64,000 bases of DNA from the NCBI RefSeq assembly GCF_947507565.1, contig NC_089185.1, positions 806,001 through 870,000 on the forward strand, in the 5' to 3' direction. The stretch comes from Oscarella lobularis. Lineage: Eukaryota > Porifera > Homoscleromorpha > Homosclerophorida > Oscarellidae. The notes beneath the pieces were generated by a model that was given only the letters and a program-made list of their open reading frames with translations, searched no databases and had not been told where the DNA came from. The translations under genes were made by a program, and so were the position numbers. Shown here piece by piece: positions 47,796-57,599 of the stretch (positions within the stretch are counted from its first letter, which is position 1; each line of letters starts with the position of its first letter).

Positions 47796-49226
47796 TTATT
47801 TATCGTCTTGCTCCGTTGCATCCAACTCCAACATCTGTTCAATTTCTGCTTCCCAAGCACCGTCGTCTCTTTGACCATCATCATCATCATCACCCGCGTC
47901 TTCCTCGTCATCTTTAACGCCGAATTTCTGCACACAAGATAGTGAGAGGAGGACAACAACGACAACTCACAGACCGCCAGCTCTTGCTGCAAGTCTTTTT
48001 CCCAGTCGGCTTCCTCCAAGGCGACAGGTTCGGCATCAGGCGTCCTTTCAACGCCCAACTGGCCCAGCTCCGCTTGAGACAACTCTAGCACATCGACGTG
48101 GTTATGAGAGCTAAAAGAAATAATATCCGCCTTGCCTCCTTCTTGATGCGTGAGACCATCGCTGATAAATTCATCCGCTGGACTTCCAGCCACTTCTTCG
48201 TCAACATCGATCTGAGACAAGAGGCACTTTTAGTAGTGCTTGAATCAGCGGCAGGCAAAACCTGGCTCTGTTGCTCATGTACGTCGGTAGATGGTTTCTG
48301 AGTTGCTGCTCCCTTCAGCTCTTCTCTCTGTAGTTTCTCCTCGTTTGCTTCTTCAAGCCGTTGTTTTTCGGTTTCTGATGGGAGAATGAGTGCACAGGTT
48401 GCGACCCACTTTTACCTACCGTCTGTCAATGATGTCAATTGGGTGGACTGTTTGATCAGTGACACCCTGTAGAAGTAGTTTCTCCAGAAGGTCTCCTCTG
48501 TCACTCTGACAAATATAAACATGGAACTGCTGCACACTATAAGGTAAATCTTTCGTCGTACTTTTTTGGAACGAGTTCAAAGCGCATTTTTCTCAGATTC
48601 GGATCCTCGGCTAAAGTTGCCGACGCAATTGGAAAGGAACTGTTGAAATCAAAATGAAAAAGAGCTCCCTGTGGTGGATTCCGAAGAAAATTTCGCTTGT
48701 CCTAACAATCCAAAGTAAGAGAACGAAAACGCGTGTTGGGCTCCGAGACCGAAGAGAGGGCGAGTATTTGAGATTTCATCGCTTCCTCTTCATTGTATCC
48801 AACCCAAGGAGGTACAGACGCATCTGGTCGAAAAGAGATGAGATTTAAATAACGAAGCGAATGACGAAGATACCAGCTCTCCTAGAACGCCTCTGTCTGA
48901 CAAACTTCTTCTGTTCCCTGTTCAAATCGCCCAGCAAAGACTGCGAGAGAAAAAGGATAAAAGACCTCCCTGCATATTTCTACTGTTACCGAATCGATAG
49001 TATCAGAGACGGCCGTTGTCACCTTCTCAACAGTCGACGTCACAGCCGACCAAATATCTGGAAAGTGCGGATGACGTTCCTATCAAAAAGAAGCAAGACT
49101 TAGTTTCTTACTTCCCAATCCTTTCGATACAGCGTCCTTCGCGTTTCGATCTTCCTCTTTCGCCTCTGTCGTTTCGTTTTCCCGCTCGGCATTGGCGCTC
49201 TCTTTCGATCCCCACCAGCTCCACAT
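47796..49226 (-). CDS. SYAP1: Synapse-associated protein 1-like BSD-domain protein
   Basis: The start ATG at 49224-49226 gives [20 protein letters not shown], an N-terminus rich in Trp, then Glu, as in SYAP1. A conserved middle reads [21 protein letters not shown] short GTCTCGG...GTTAG intron then joins it to the BSD domain: [40 protein letters not shown] (human: [20 protein letters not shown]). The acidic tail shows [17 protein letters not shown] and [19 protein letters not shown]-stop (47796-47798), matching the human DWEKELQQELQ and NWDKEIEKML blocks. In mammals and flies it works in Akt/mTORC2-linked signalling at membranes. It is arranged head-to-head with taxilin. Confidence 0.9.
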
Positions 49227-49347
49227 AGCGATGCCTATATATGGGGCCGTTCAGCGCGCTAGCGCTGACGTGTACGCCCAAAACACGCGCATGCCCGGGG
49301 ATCCCCAGACTCCCTCTTTTTCACACCGCGAGAGGCTCGAGAAGCAC
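49227..49347. promoter_or_regulatory. Compact bidirectional promoter SYAP1/taxilin
   Basis: About 120 bp lie between the SYAP1 ATG and the taxilin ATG chosen here. An earlier in-frame Met on plus (49231) would make the two coding regions almost touch and is less likely. Confidence 0.5.
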
Positions 49348-51255
49348 ATGGCAGCAAAAGCCGACGTGCGTCGCTTCTCTCGTCACCGAAGCACATAGCA
49401 AACGATTTCTACTGCAGATCGAGACGACAACGAGCGAAGGGGCTCTCTTGGAAAACGGCCAAGCAAGCGGCGGAACGTCCGATCAAGACGAAAAGGCCGC
49501 CGAGCCGACAGCCGAGTCCAAAGGAACAGGATGGAAGCGAAAGTGCGAGAAAGCGGTCGGTCAAGGACGTCCCCTTTCCCAAACACGAGTCCGAACGACT
49601 TTTTTTCAGCTAAAACAAGCGCGATTGATACAGCAGCAATTGAATGAAGAGAAGAAACGGCGTCAAGAGGCGAGTGGAGGCCCGTCGGATGATGAATTCG
49701 ACAACGTCGTTTCTTTAGGCCACGAGAGAGCGCGATACGATGCGCAATGAATTGAGTCGGTCCAATTTGGCCAAAGGTCGTTTAGAGAATCTCTGTCGCG
49801 AATTGCAGAAGCACAGTAAAGCGGTGAAGGTATGAAAAAGCTTATAAATACATTGTTGTCTTTTCCTAATGTTGTCTTAGGACGAGAGCTTGATGAGGTT
49901 GAAGGAAGACGAACTAAAGCGACATCAGGTTGCCACTAAATTTCAAGTAAGATGATGTCTATTTACAATTTTGACGCGACGTCTCTACTGTTTTCTAATG
50001 CAAATATTTAATTCAACCTATTTTAGAGCGTGAGAAACTAAAACTGTTTAAATTGACTAGTTTTGCGTAATTGCCTACTTCTGCGTAATAGTCTTCGATC
50101 TCTTTATATTATTTAGGCTACCATTGACGACGTGTCCACCAAAATGGATGAATACCACGCGCGAAACGAACAGCTGAAGCTGGAAAATTCCGAGTAGGAG
50201 AGTGGAGAAAAAGGGAAGTCGGTGCCACGAGCTCGTTTTCTATTTTTCACCAGACTCGCAACGAAATTCAAAGGGCTCGTCGAGCAGTACGAATTGAGAG
50301 AAGACGTAAAAAGCGTGCTTCCTGCTCAAAAATATTTCCCCTCAACTCTTTTTATAGCATTTTGAAAAATTGATGAAACAGAAGCAGCTGGAATTGCAGT
50401 TGAGCGATGCGAAGCTCGCTCAGCAGAGCCTTCTCTTAGCGGAAGTGCGTCAACGACACACAGCTGAAAAGACGCTGGTACGTTATGCTGTGGAAATATG
50501 CATAAGAGTTGACTGTATCTGAGTTCAGCTTGTGGAGCAATCCGCTGCATATCAAAAAAGGTGCGAGGAGTTGTTAGCGCAGGAAGTGGACCTCAAGAGT
50601 CAGGTAAAACGAAATACAGCAGTTCTCTCAAGATTTCTTCACCTTTGATTATTTTTAGCTTGCTGTTTATACGGAAAAATTTGACGAATTTCAAAAGACA
50701 GTCAGCAAGAGCAATGAAGCTTTTTCGTCTTTCAAGTCTCAAATGGAGAAGGTACACTATTGCTTTGAGTTTATTTGTGCAACGGTATTGGTTTTGCAGA
50801 TGTCGAAGACGGTGAAAAAGCAGGAGAAGGAGGCAAAAATGTGGAGATCGCGATGGGAGGCGAGCAATCAGAGCGTAATGAAAATGACAGAGGAGGTGAG
50901 CACAAGTCCAAGACATTGCTTCGTTAACCATTGTTTCTCTCAGAGAGCTGGACACGAAAAGGTTGTAATTGACCTCAAAGGAAGAATAGAAAAGTTGGAG
51001 AAGCTGTGCCGTGCTTTGCAGAAGGAGCGGAATGACCTCCGGAGTCAGATAAGAGAACAAGAGGTATGTTCAGTGAGAATTTGCGTGCTCGTGTAACTAT
51101 TTTTCTCTTAGGTGCAGCTATCATCTGCGAAGGAGCACAACAGCGGCGGTAGCTTTGACTCGCTGCTTGAGCTGTCTCCCAGCTTGCCAGAGTCAGCCGC
51201 TATTGCTGCCAGCGGAAAAGCAGGCGATAGCGGCGAAGATGACTACAAGAGGTAG
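49348..51255 (+). CDS. TXLN: Taxilin family coiled-coil protein
   Basis: Syntaxin-binding coiled-coil protein of vesicle traffic. The start ATG at 49348 gives MAAKAD, then a GTGCGT donor. The next exon (49418 on) is in phase and reads IETTTSEGALLENGQASGG. The taxilin core is clear over many small exons: KGRLENLCRELQKHSKAVK, LVEQYELREDHFEKLMKQKQ, LELQLSDAKLAQQSLLLAEV, AVYTEKFDEFQKTVSKSNEA, FSSFKSQMEKMSKTVKKQEK, WRSRWEASNQSVMKMTEE and LEKLCRALQKERNDLRSQIR. These match human taxilins almost block by block. The C-terminal tail is short and Ser-rich, stop 51253-51255. The exon junction near 49700-49735 needs a short intron to keep frame and is my least certain part. The alpha/beta/gamma subtype cannot be decided. 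Confidence 0.92.
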
Positions 51256-51741
51256 ACAACTAGGTTAGAGCTTATATTTGTGTATTCTTGCCGCTGGTAA
51301 GTGAAAACAAGAGAAGAGTACAGACGCGTATGCGCATACTAATAGTGTAAGAAGAGAAGGCGCATCTCCGGAAGTATGAAATTACTGCCTTTTTTTGTCC
51401 GGTGCGAATTAAGAAGAAGAAGCTCCTGCTGTATGTTCAAAATTTCATTCAAAAGTGTCTCAAATAAACTAATAAAATAAAAGAAATTCTCTCTTACTTG
51501 TCTCCTTCCTTCTCTTCCTTTGCTTGACCTCCCTGAAAGGCGCGCAAATATCCTTCAACTCACGTGCCATGACGGTATTGCTTTTGCCTAATTCCCGTAT
51601 ATCCGTGTTGGGCAATCGACAAATCAAGGAAAACGAAGGAAAAACCGATTACCCAACACGGATATACGGGACCCTTGTAATAATAAATAGCACGTGAAGG
51701 TATTTACATAGCATGTGACCAATGTAATTTATCAAATCACT
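51256..51741. other. Spacer between taxilin and METTL25B, holding an inverted repeat
   Basis: 3' flanks of two converging genes. The only structured feature noted is the long hairpin at 51593-51671, listed separately. Confidence 0.4.
51593..51671. repeat. 26-bp inverted repeat, 27-nt loop
   Basis: The left arm starts TCCCGTATATCCGTGTTGGG (51593-51618) and the right arm ends CCCAACACGGATATACGGGA (51646-51671), with a single mismatch across 26 bp. Beyond the arms, CACGTGC (about 51562) and GCACGTG (about 51691) are also inverted relative to each other, so the whole unit may be a palindromic element of about 130 bp. A small MITE or a transcribed hairpin are both possible. Confidence 0.8.
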
Positions 51742-53711
51742 TCAAGACACTTTGAACTGCTTCTTCCACGCAATTATAGCCATGTTTCTGGGAGAAAGAC
51801 GCGGATCAAACAACGGCCAAATGTATGAGTGAAGAACTCCTGTTAATTAATCAAAAAACACCAATCTAAGAGAAGATGTAGGCTTTAATTTACCATGTTC
51901 ACGCAGGTACAGAACTCGATCCAGAAGGAGACACGTCTCAATGACAGGGCCAAGGAGAAGACGAATGCAAAAGAAAGCAGTGGCAAGGTGATGACGAGGA
52001 CACGTCGACTCCAGCAATTCCACATCTACAACAACGCGAGCATTGCAGTCACAAATATATAGACTGTCAAGGAAGCAATGCTATAGTACCGTTCAGCGTC
52101 AGGTCCAGCGGCAATCCCATTTTGCTGATTGCCGCTTTGGCGTACTCAACGACTGACATATTCGCGTAATTGCGAACTTTTCGCACAGAAGATCGGTCGA
52201 CAGATGGAAACTAAAAAGCCGTTGAATCGTCGCTAATGTGCGCAAAAATATAAGATCAAACCTTTTTGCAAACTAATAACTCAACGGCCGCTCTATATGC
52301 ATGAACGTTCAATTTGCCTTCATTGCAGCCTAGTTTCCTAAAAAATGAGTACCCTTGGAAATGATAATGCGCGTACCTTGTAGTCGTAATCGGTATGCAT
52401 CCATCGTGTGACACGCCAATTCTGCAGCTCTGAAGGAAAGTTGATGCGACAGATCTTTGACATATTGACTAAGAGGATAGCCCAATGTTGACTCGCAATC
52501 AAAGGACTTCATATAACAACAGCCCATTGAGACGAGAGCACGCGAGGAGCTGCACTGGGCAAACAGACGAAAAATCGTTGGGCCAAGGTTTCCGCAGGTG
52601 TGAAGCCCAACGATGGCGTGACGTTTTTCTTTCCACGACAAACGCTCAAGAAAATCATCCGATTTCAAATCGGGACTAACCTTAATTAAATCTCAAAAAT
52701 TAAATATTAGACTACTAAATTCACGCAATTGCCTACCCTGAGCCTAGTGTGAGCCAGAGAACCCTTTCGAAAGCTCTGCTTCGACGACGTCAAGGACTCG
52801 GCTCTCTGTTCCTGCTTCTCCCAGTCCGTCATCAGCATTCTCTCGCCCTTTTCCGCTCCACCCAAATGAGATTCTTCCGCTTCAACAGCATCTACGCTCA
52901 TCCCATAGCCGTAAGCGAGCAGGCGAGCCAGATGTCCCTTTTTGACAGACTTCGCGTTAGAAGTCGAAGACAACATGCCACACTCCCACCTGCCCGCACC
53001 CAACATCCTAAAAAAGAGACAGTCTATTCTTATGAGGACAAAAATCTTTTTTTCCTACTTACCACTACGCAGGAGATGTCATTGAGGGAGCAAACACGAT
53101 CGATCACCTGAAAACAGGCGTGCAATAGAATGCTAAATCTGCAACCTGAGACCTCCTACTGGTACGAGACGTTCGAGTTCGTGTCTCTTCTTTCCTTTCA
53201 CAAAACGCGAAAACGAGTGAGATAATGACGCCGCTTCTTTAGCTGCTGGTTGCCGAGGCAGAGCCAGTGCGTGGCACGTCGCAACGAACGCTTCCAATGA
53301 CAAGGGCCACGGAGTTGACCTGCTGTAGGAAGAATCGTATGGCGGGGGGTCTCCTTTTGACAGCCTAGCCAACGCACCGTTTTGGGTGTCCACGAGGACT
53401 GAGCATTTCTGCTAGCTGCTCCGTGGACACATTCTGCAAAGCCGCTTGCCAGCTGGTCGGTAGTTTGCTCCATAGGTCGTCGGTAAAGAAGTGCTGGGAG
53501 AGAACGACGAGAATAGGGTGTTGTGCACGGCGCTCTCAGGCGCTAGACGACTTACAATGCTCAAACTGTTTACTAGCCAATCGTACTCGTCCAGAAAGCG
53601 CACGACCTGCGTCAGTAAAGATGCATACGGCTCGAGCGACGAAGATCCCATTGATCTCACAAAGTCCCGAATGAGTTCTACGACGATCTTGATTGCGTTG
53701 TTCCTACGCAT
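51742..53711 (-). CDS. METTL25B: METTL25B/RRNAD1-like methyltransferase domain protein
   Basis: The start is put at the ATG 53709-53711 (MRRNNAIKIVVELIRDFVRS). An exon with FFTDDLWSKLPTSWQAALQN (family: FFTDSLWGTLPCSWQEAL) follows. The SAM-binding motif is split by a 52-nt intron: VDVGCGQ joined to GHLARLLAYGYGMSVDAVEA. Then come HAIVGLHTCGNLGPTIFRLF and VSMGCCYMKSF, with YPLSQYVKDLSHQLSFRAAE and ELACHTMDAYRLRL as in METTL25B. The end reads LHSYIWPLFDPRLSPRNMAI and stops at 51742-51744. The family carries a Rossmann methyltransferase fold, but the substrate is not established. About eight exons. The gene lies roughly head-to-head with PIGX. Confidence 0.9.
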
Positions 53712-53879
53712 TTTACAGCCGTCTGCAGGGTAAACTTAGACGCTCACGCACATATCGGAATAGCCGTGTTCGTTTCTAGTTGGAAACCTCACAGGAACGT
53801 CGACCACAGCTCCGTCCAGCAAATTGTTGAGCTCTTTGAGAAAGAGAAGTCACTAGAATGTTTTGACGACCGCGTCAAA

Positions 53880-54693
53880 ATAACCAGATGGGCTGAAAAC
53901 AGTGGATTTCACAGGCAAAGAGACCTCTTGAACTTGAAACCAAGAGTCTATCAATGTTCACGTTTAGAAATGTCGTCAACTCTGTCAAATTCGAATCTTT
54001 CGAAAATGACTGCTCTCTACTTCTAGTGGAATATCTTCCTGGTGGAATGTACGTGGATTCCGATGAGGTGACTATTTCAGTAGTGACCATCCTCACTTCT
54101 TAGTTTCAGTTCATTAGCTTCGAAAGTCGAAGTCGTTTGGAGATTATGCATTGTTGCCGGCAAACGAAAGTGACGTAGAAGCGATGGCAGAAACGTCTCC
54201 AAGCAATTTGCTCTTCGCCTTTGCCAACTCGTCTTTTGGGTCAGTTCATTTGCCTATCTGACTTGCTTTCTCAAATTCTCGTTCATCTGAAAAAGGAGTC
54301 TCGTAGTTCGATTTCCTATTCATCTGAGATATCACCGTGCAACGAATGGGGGCACTCCAGCTCAAATTAGCCTATCACCTCCTCTTCTTTTCTCTTCGTG
54401 TCCAATGAACTTGCCGTGCCACAATGTCAGCTTGACTTTTCGATGCTCCGCCGCATCAGCAACGAATTCAAATTGCCTGTGGCATTTAATACCATATCAG
54501 GTTCGTTAAATTTAGAAGTGGGTACCTCTCCAAATTTTGTTGAACGCAGATCAAAAGCAAATCGAATCTGCTGTTCCTCATGCCAACAGGAAACCTGAAC
54601 ATACGGACTAGCGTAATCGTGGTGACCGCTGCAGTAGTGCTTGGAGCATGGCTTGTACTAGGTTGGGCAGTAAACAAGCACGCACTGAGTTGA
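53880..54693 (+). CDS. PIGX: PIG-X-like GPI mannosyltransferase I stabilising subunit
   Basis: ER membrane partner of the catalytic PIG-M in GPI-anchor synthesis. Core blocks: FENDCSLLLVEYLPGGMYVD (family pattern: Cys, hydrophobics, LP-x-G-x-YVD), then FGDYALLPANESDVEAMAET and LRYHRATNGGTPAQISLSPP (family: RYHRP...), and a Cys-containing luminal segment LPCHNVSLTFRCSAASATNS. After a clear GTTCGT...AACGCAG intron comes LMPTGNLNIRTSVIVVTAAV with the single C-terminal membrane helix, ending WAVNKHALS-stop (54691-54693). The 5' end is unresolved: I could not place the signal peptide exon between METTL25B and about 53900, and splice choices near 53910-53960 are ambiguous. Confidence 0.75.
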
Positions 54694-54891
54694 TAAAGAA
54701 AAAAGTAGAGTGCAAGTGCCATCATTGTATAAATCTAATTATGACAGAAAATGACGATTTCGTTCATGCACGCACCTTTGGCTCTCGGCCTAAAGCGTCT
54801 ATTGTTAACTACTATGACAAAGTGAATCAATCAATCTCCTCGAAATGAATAACTAAATTACGTCTCTCCGTCCTCTCGCTCTCCCTCGTTT
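54694..54891. other. Short convergent spacer PIGX/WASF
   Basis: About 200 bp of 3' flank between two converging genes; nothing specific was seen. Confidence 0.4.
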
Positions 54892-57236
54892 TTAATCCCA
54901 CTCGTCCTCACTAACATTCGCACCCCCAGTTAAATCGGACGTCCCCGACGGATCGTCATCATCCACCTCGACCGCCACCCTACGAGCCAATATCGACGCC
55001 ACGTCGAGCGCACTAAACCCAGACGGTCCGAACGTCTTCTTCTTACTGCCAGCGGAAGACTGCCCCTTATGCTCGACCTTACGCAGTTCCTTACCGTGAC
55101 GTATAGCCGCCATCAAATCGATCCGATTCACCCCGACTCCCGCGGATCGGCTACCGCTCGCTCGGCTACCGCTCGCTCGATGCGCCAACGACCCGCCACT
55201 AAAACTCGTGACGCTCACCGTCTGAGTGCGCTGACGCGTGTACTCCTGCTTCTGCTGGACAACGGCGACGAGCGGCGGCGGCGACACGGGAGCCGTTTCG
55301 TCGATCTCGCACGATTCTCTATGCGAAACCGAAGACTTCTTCTGCGGCACGGCGTATGCGTCGACGTTAACTGATATCATCTGAGCGACGGGCGGTGGCG
55401 GCGGGGGAAAGTCCTCGCTGCCTTGACTTGAAGCCTTCCGTTGTTTCTTCTTTTTAGTGACGACGGCGTACTCCACCGGCGCAGCTGGCTGTTCACTTAC
55501 TTTGCGTTGTGCCGCCGCCAATTGNNNNNNNNNNNNNNNNNNNNNNNNNNNNNNNNNNNNNNNNNNNNNNNNNNNNNNNNNNNNNNNNNNNNNNNNNNNN
55601 NNNNNNNNNNNNNNNNNNNNNNNNNNNNNNNNNNNNNNNNNNNNNNNNNNNNNNNNNNNNNNNNNNNNNNNNNNNNNNNNNNNNNNNNNNNNNNNNNNNN
55701 NNNNNNNNNNNNNNNNNNNNNNNNCTAGGCACGGCGTATACGGCCTCAGACGCTGACGGCTGCGGCTGCGACGGTAGCGGCGGTGGAGGCGGCGGCGGAG
55801 GTGGAGGATCCGTAGGACCAGCTCCCTTTTCGCGCGAGATAGGCTCATACACAACCGTGTCTTTACTTGACACTGGTTGAGAGCCGGGACGCGGCTCTGA
55901 ATCGAACACGCCCGTTAGCGCTGGCCGATCTTTCGGTGCCGCGTTCCGATGCGACTTCTTGCGACTGAAGAGTCGCGAAAGGGTGCCGCCGCCGCCGAAC
56001 GATCGCTGCTTCTTTTTCTCTTTCAAACCGCTCGCGACGCTGAGAGTGCGATATTTGCCGTCTTCCAGCGACGGAAGATCGCTATCGCTACCCGTGTGAA
56101 AACCGGAATCGGCGCTCTTGGAATTGCGCGTTGACGACGACGGCGACGGCGACGACTGCTGCTGCGAGGAGAGTTCAATGCCTTGGCTTGCGTAGGTTCG
56201 CGTCTTGATGCGACGCACGTCCGTCTTCGACCACGTCTTAGAGAAATTCGAAAAACTCTTCGCCTTACGTTCACTCTAGAAAATAAACGAGCGCAATGAG
56301 TAATTTTTTTGACGTCACATTTCTCATCTCCCACATTCGTCTTTGTCTTTGTTCTTCGCGCCATCGCCTGTCGCTGGAGTTCGCCGCTGACCCACAGGTC
56401 GGCGAAGTATCCTGGATTCGTGTACTTCACCACGCAGTTGATTCCCTTTCCGTAGAAGACGTTGAATCGTTCTAAGCTCGGCGGCGGATCGATCTCGTCG
56501 AACGACTCCTTGATGATATGAGGACGTGCGTCAGCGTTGAAGAGCTGTTGAGAAGGCTTCTCTTGACTTGAAAAATGTTGAACGTTGAACAGCGACTCGA
56601 CATTCATCGCTGAGAAAATAAATGATAGTCAGCGGTTTTCGCAAATTAAAATTCGTTCACTTTGTACGTAATTAACAAATAGGTGCTAATCCGCGAAAAC
56701 GTTTACCGCGAAGGCGACAACGCCCACGTAAAACAACGCGCGCGCGCGCGCGCGCGGTCTTCCCCGACTCAAACGTTGGGAACGAAGCAACAATGGCTCC
56801 TTCCTCTCCCCCCCACGCCCCCACAAAGCCATAACATTACACAGCATGATCACACTGCGTGCGTCGCTTCCCCTTTAACAAAGTTTCAGTTCTCGATTCG
56901 TCGATTTCTCGCACGCGAAGCGAAAACAAATAGAAACTCTCGCAAATAGATACGCGCTCGCTCACCTTCTTCGCCGTCGAAATCGAGTTCGCCGAGATGA
57001 CAGCGCAATTCGCCGATTCGAAGGGCGAGATTATTCGTTCGTACGTTTATCGACTCCGCTTCCCACAGCAACTCGCTGAAAAGATCCTCGCAAAGGCGCG
57101 AGAGATCGGCGAGCTGGCGTATTACGCCGGCGAGCGAATTGGCGGCAACCGCTTCGAGTTCGTTGTGTCGTATGCGAGCGTCGAGCGGACGACGGCTCAC
57201 CGCGACCGGATTGACTTTTCGCTTTACGAGCGGCAT
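54892..57236 (-). CDS. WASF: WAVE/SCAR actin nucleation-promoting factor, with assembly gap
   Basis: Subunit of the WAVE regulatory complex that switches on Arp2/3. The start ATG at 57236 opens the WAVE homology domain: MPLVKRKVNPVAVSRRPLDA and IRQLADLSRLCEDLFSELLW (human WASF1: [33 protein letters not shown]). The next exon shows PPPSLERFNVFYGKGINCVV and YTNPGYFADLW, again as in WASF. A proline-rich region (run of about ten Pro near 55790) follows and is cut by 200 N. The C-terminus has a WH2 (NRIDLMAAIRHGKELRKVE) and a connector-acidic end DVASILARRVAVEVDDDD to SEDEWD-stop, with the Trp in the acidic end that contacts Arp2/3. The missing bases lie in low-complexity sequence, and the true length of the proline-rich part is unknown. 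Confidence 0.95.
55525..55724. other. Assembly gap of 200 N
   Basis: Exactly 200 undetermined bases inside the proline-rich coding part of the WAVE gene. The round number indicates an arbitrary scaffold gap, not a measured length. Confidence 0.99.
56733..56757. repeat. CG dinucleotide microsatellite
   Basis: About eleven copies of GC/CG in an intron of the WAVE gene. It is able to form Z-DNA in principle, and is CpG-dense. Confidence 0.85.
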
Positions 57237-57599
57237 GCCGTCGGTTGGGCGGAGAGATCGTGACGCTTTTTTACACCGGACGTTTCGTTCAACGCCCCGG
57301 GGTCTCTCGCGACGTTCGCCAGTCGATCGGGAACGTTTGGGTGATGTTCGGATTAAAACGCGGTTTCGAGGCGACTGGACGCGGCGAATGGCACGGCGTT
57401 CTTTGTATGATCCTACTGCGGTGTCGAACGCAAGCTACTTCCGGCGAAAATGGGTCGTGCGCGTGCTCCGAGACGGGGCAAGTGCCCGGCTTTTCCGGAA
57501 GGTGGAACCACGTCCGGTTACTCTATTATAAACCAACATTGGAAGAAAAGACGTTAGACGATTTCTTCAGTAATTATAACAACAATGGAAGAAAAGACG
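57237..57599. other. Spacer upstream of WASF, with part of a 46-bp duplication
   Basis: WAVE promoter and MAP7-type gene 3' flank. An open plus frame (57245-57619) has no domain. A 40-bp sequence starting TGGAAGAAAAGACGTTAGAC occurs at 57540 and again at 57586, reaching into the 3' end of the next gene. Confidence 0.4.

Noticed and set aside
49690-49760. Frameshift in taxilin
   Set aside because: A short intron from about GTCGGAT to CCACGAG keeps frame. It is unusual (about 42 nt) but fits the genome's small introns; left as uncertain exon edges.
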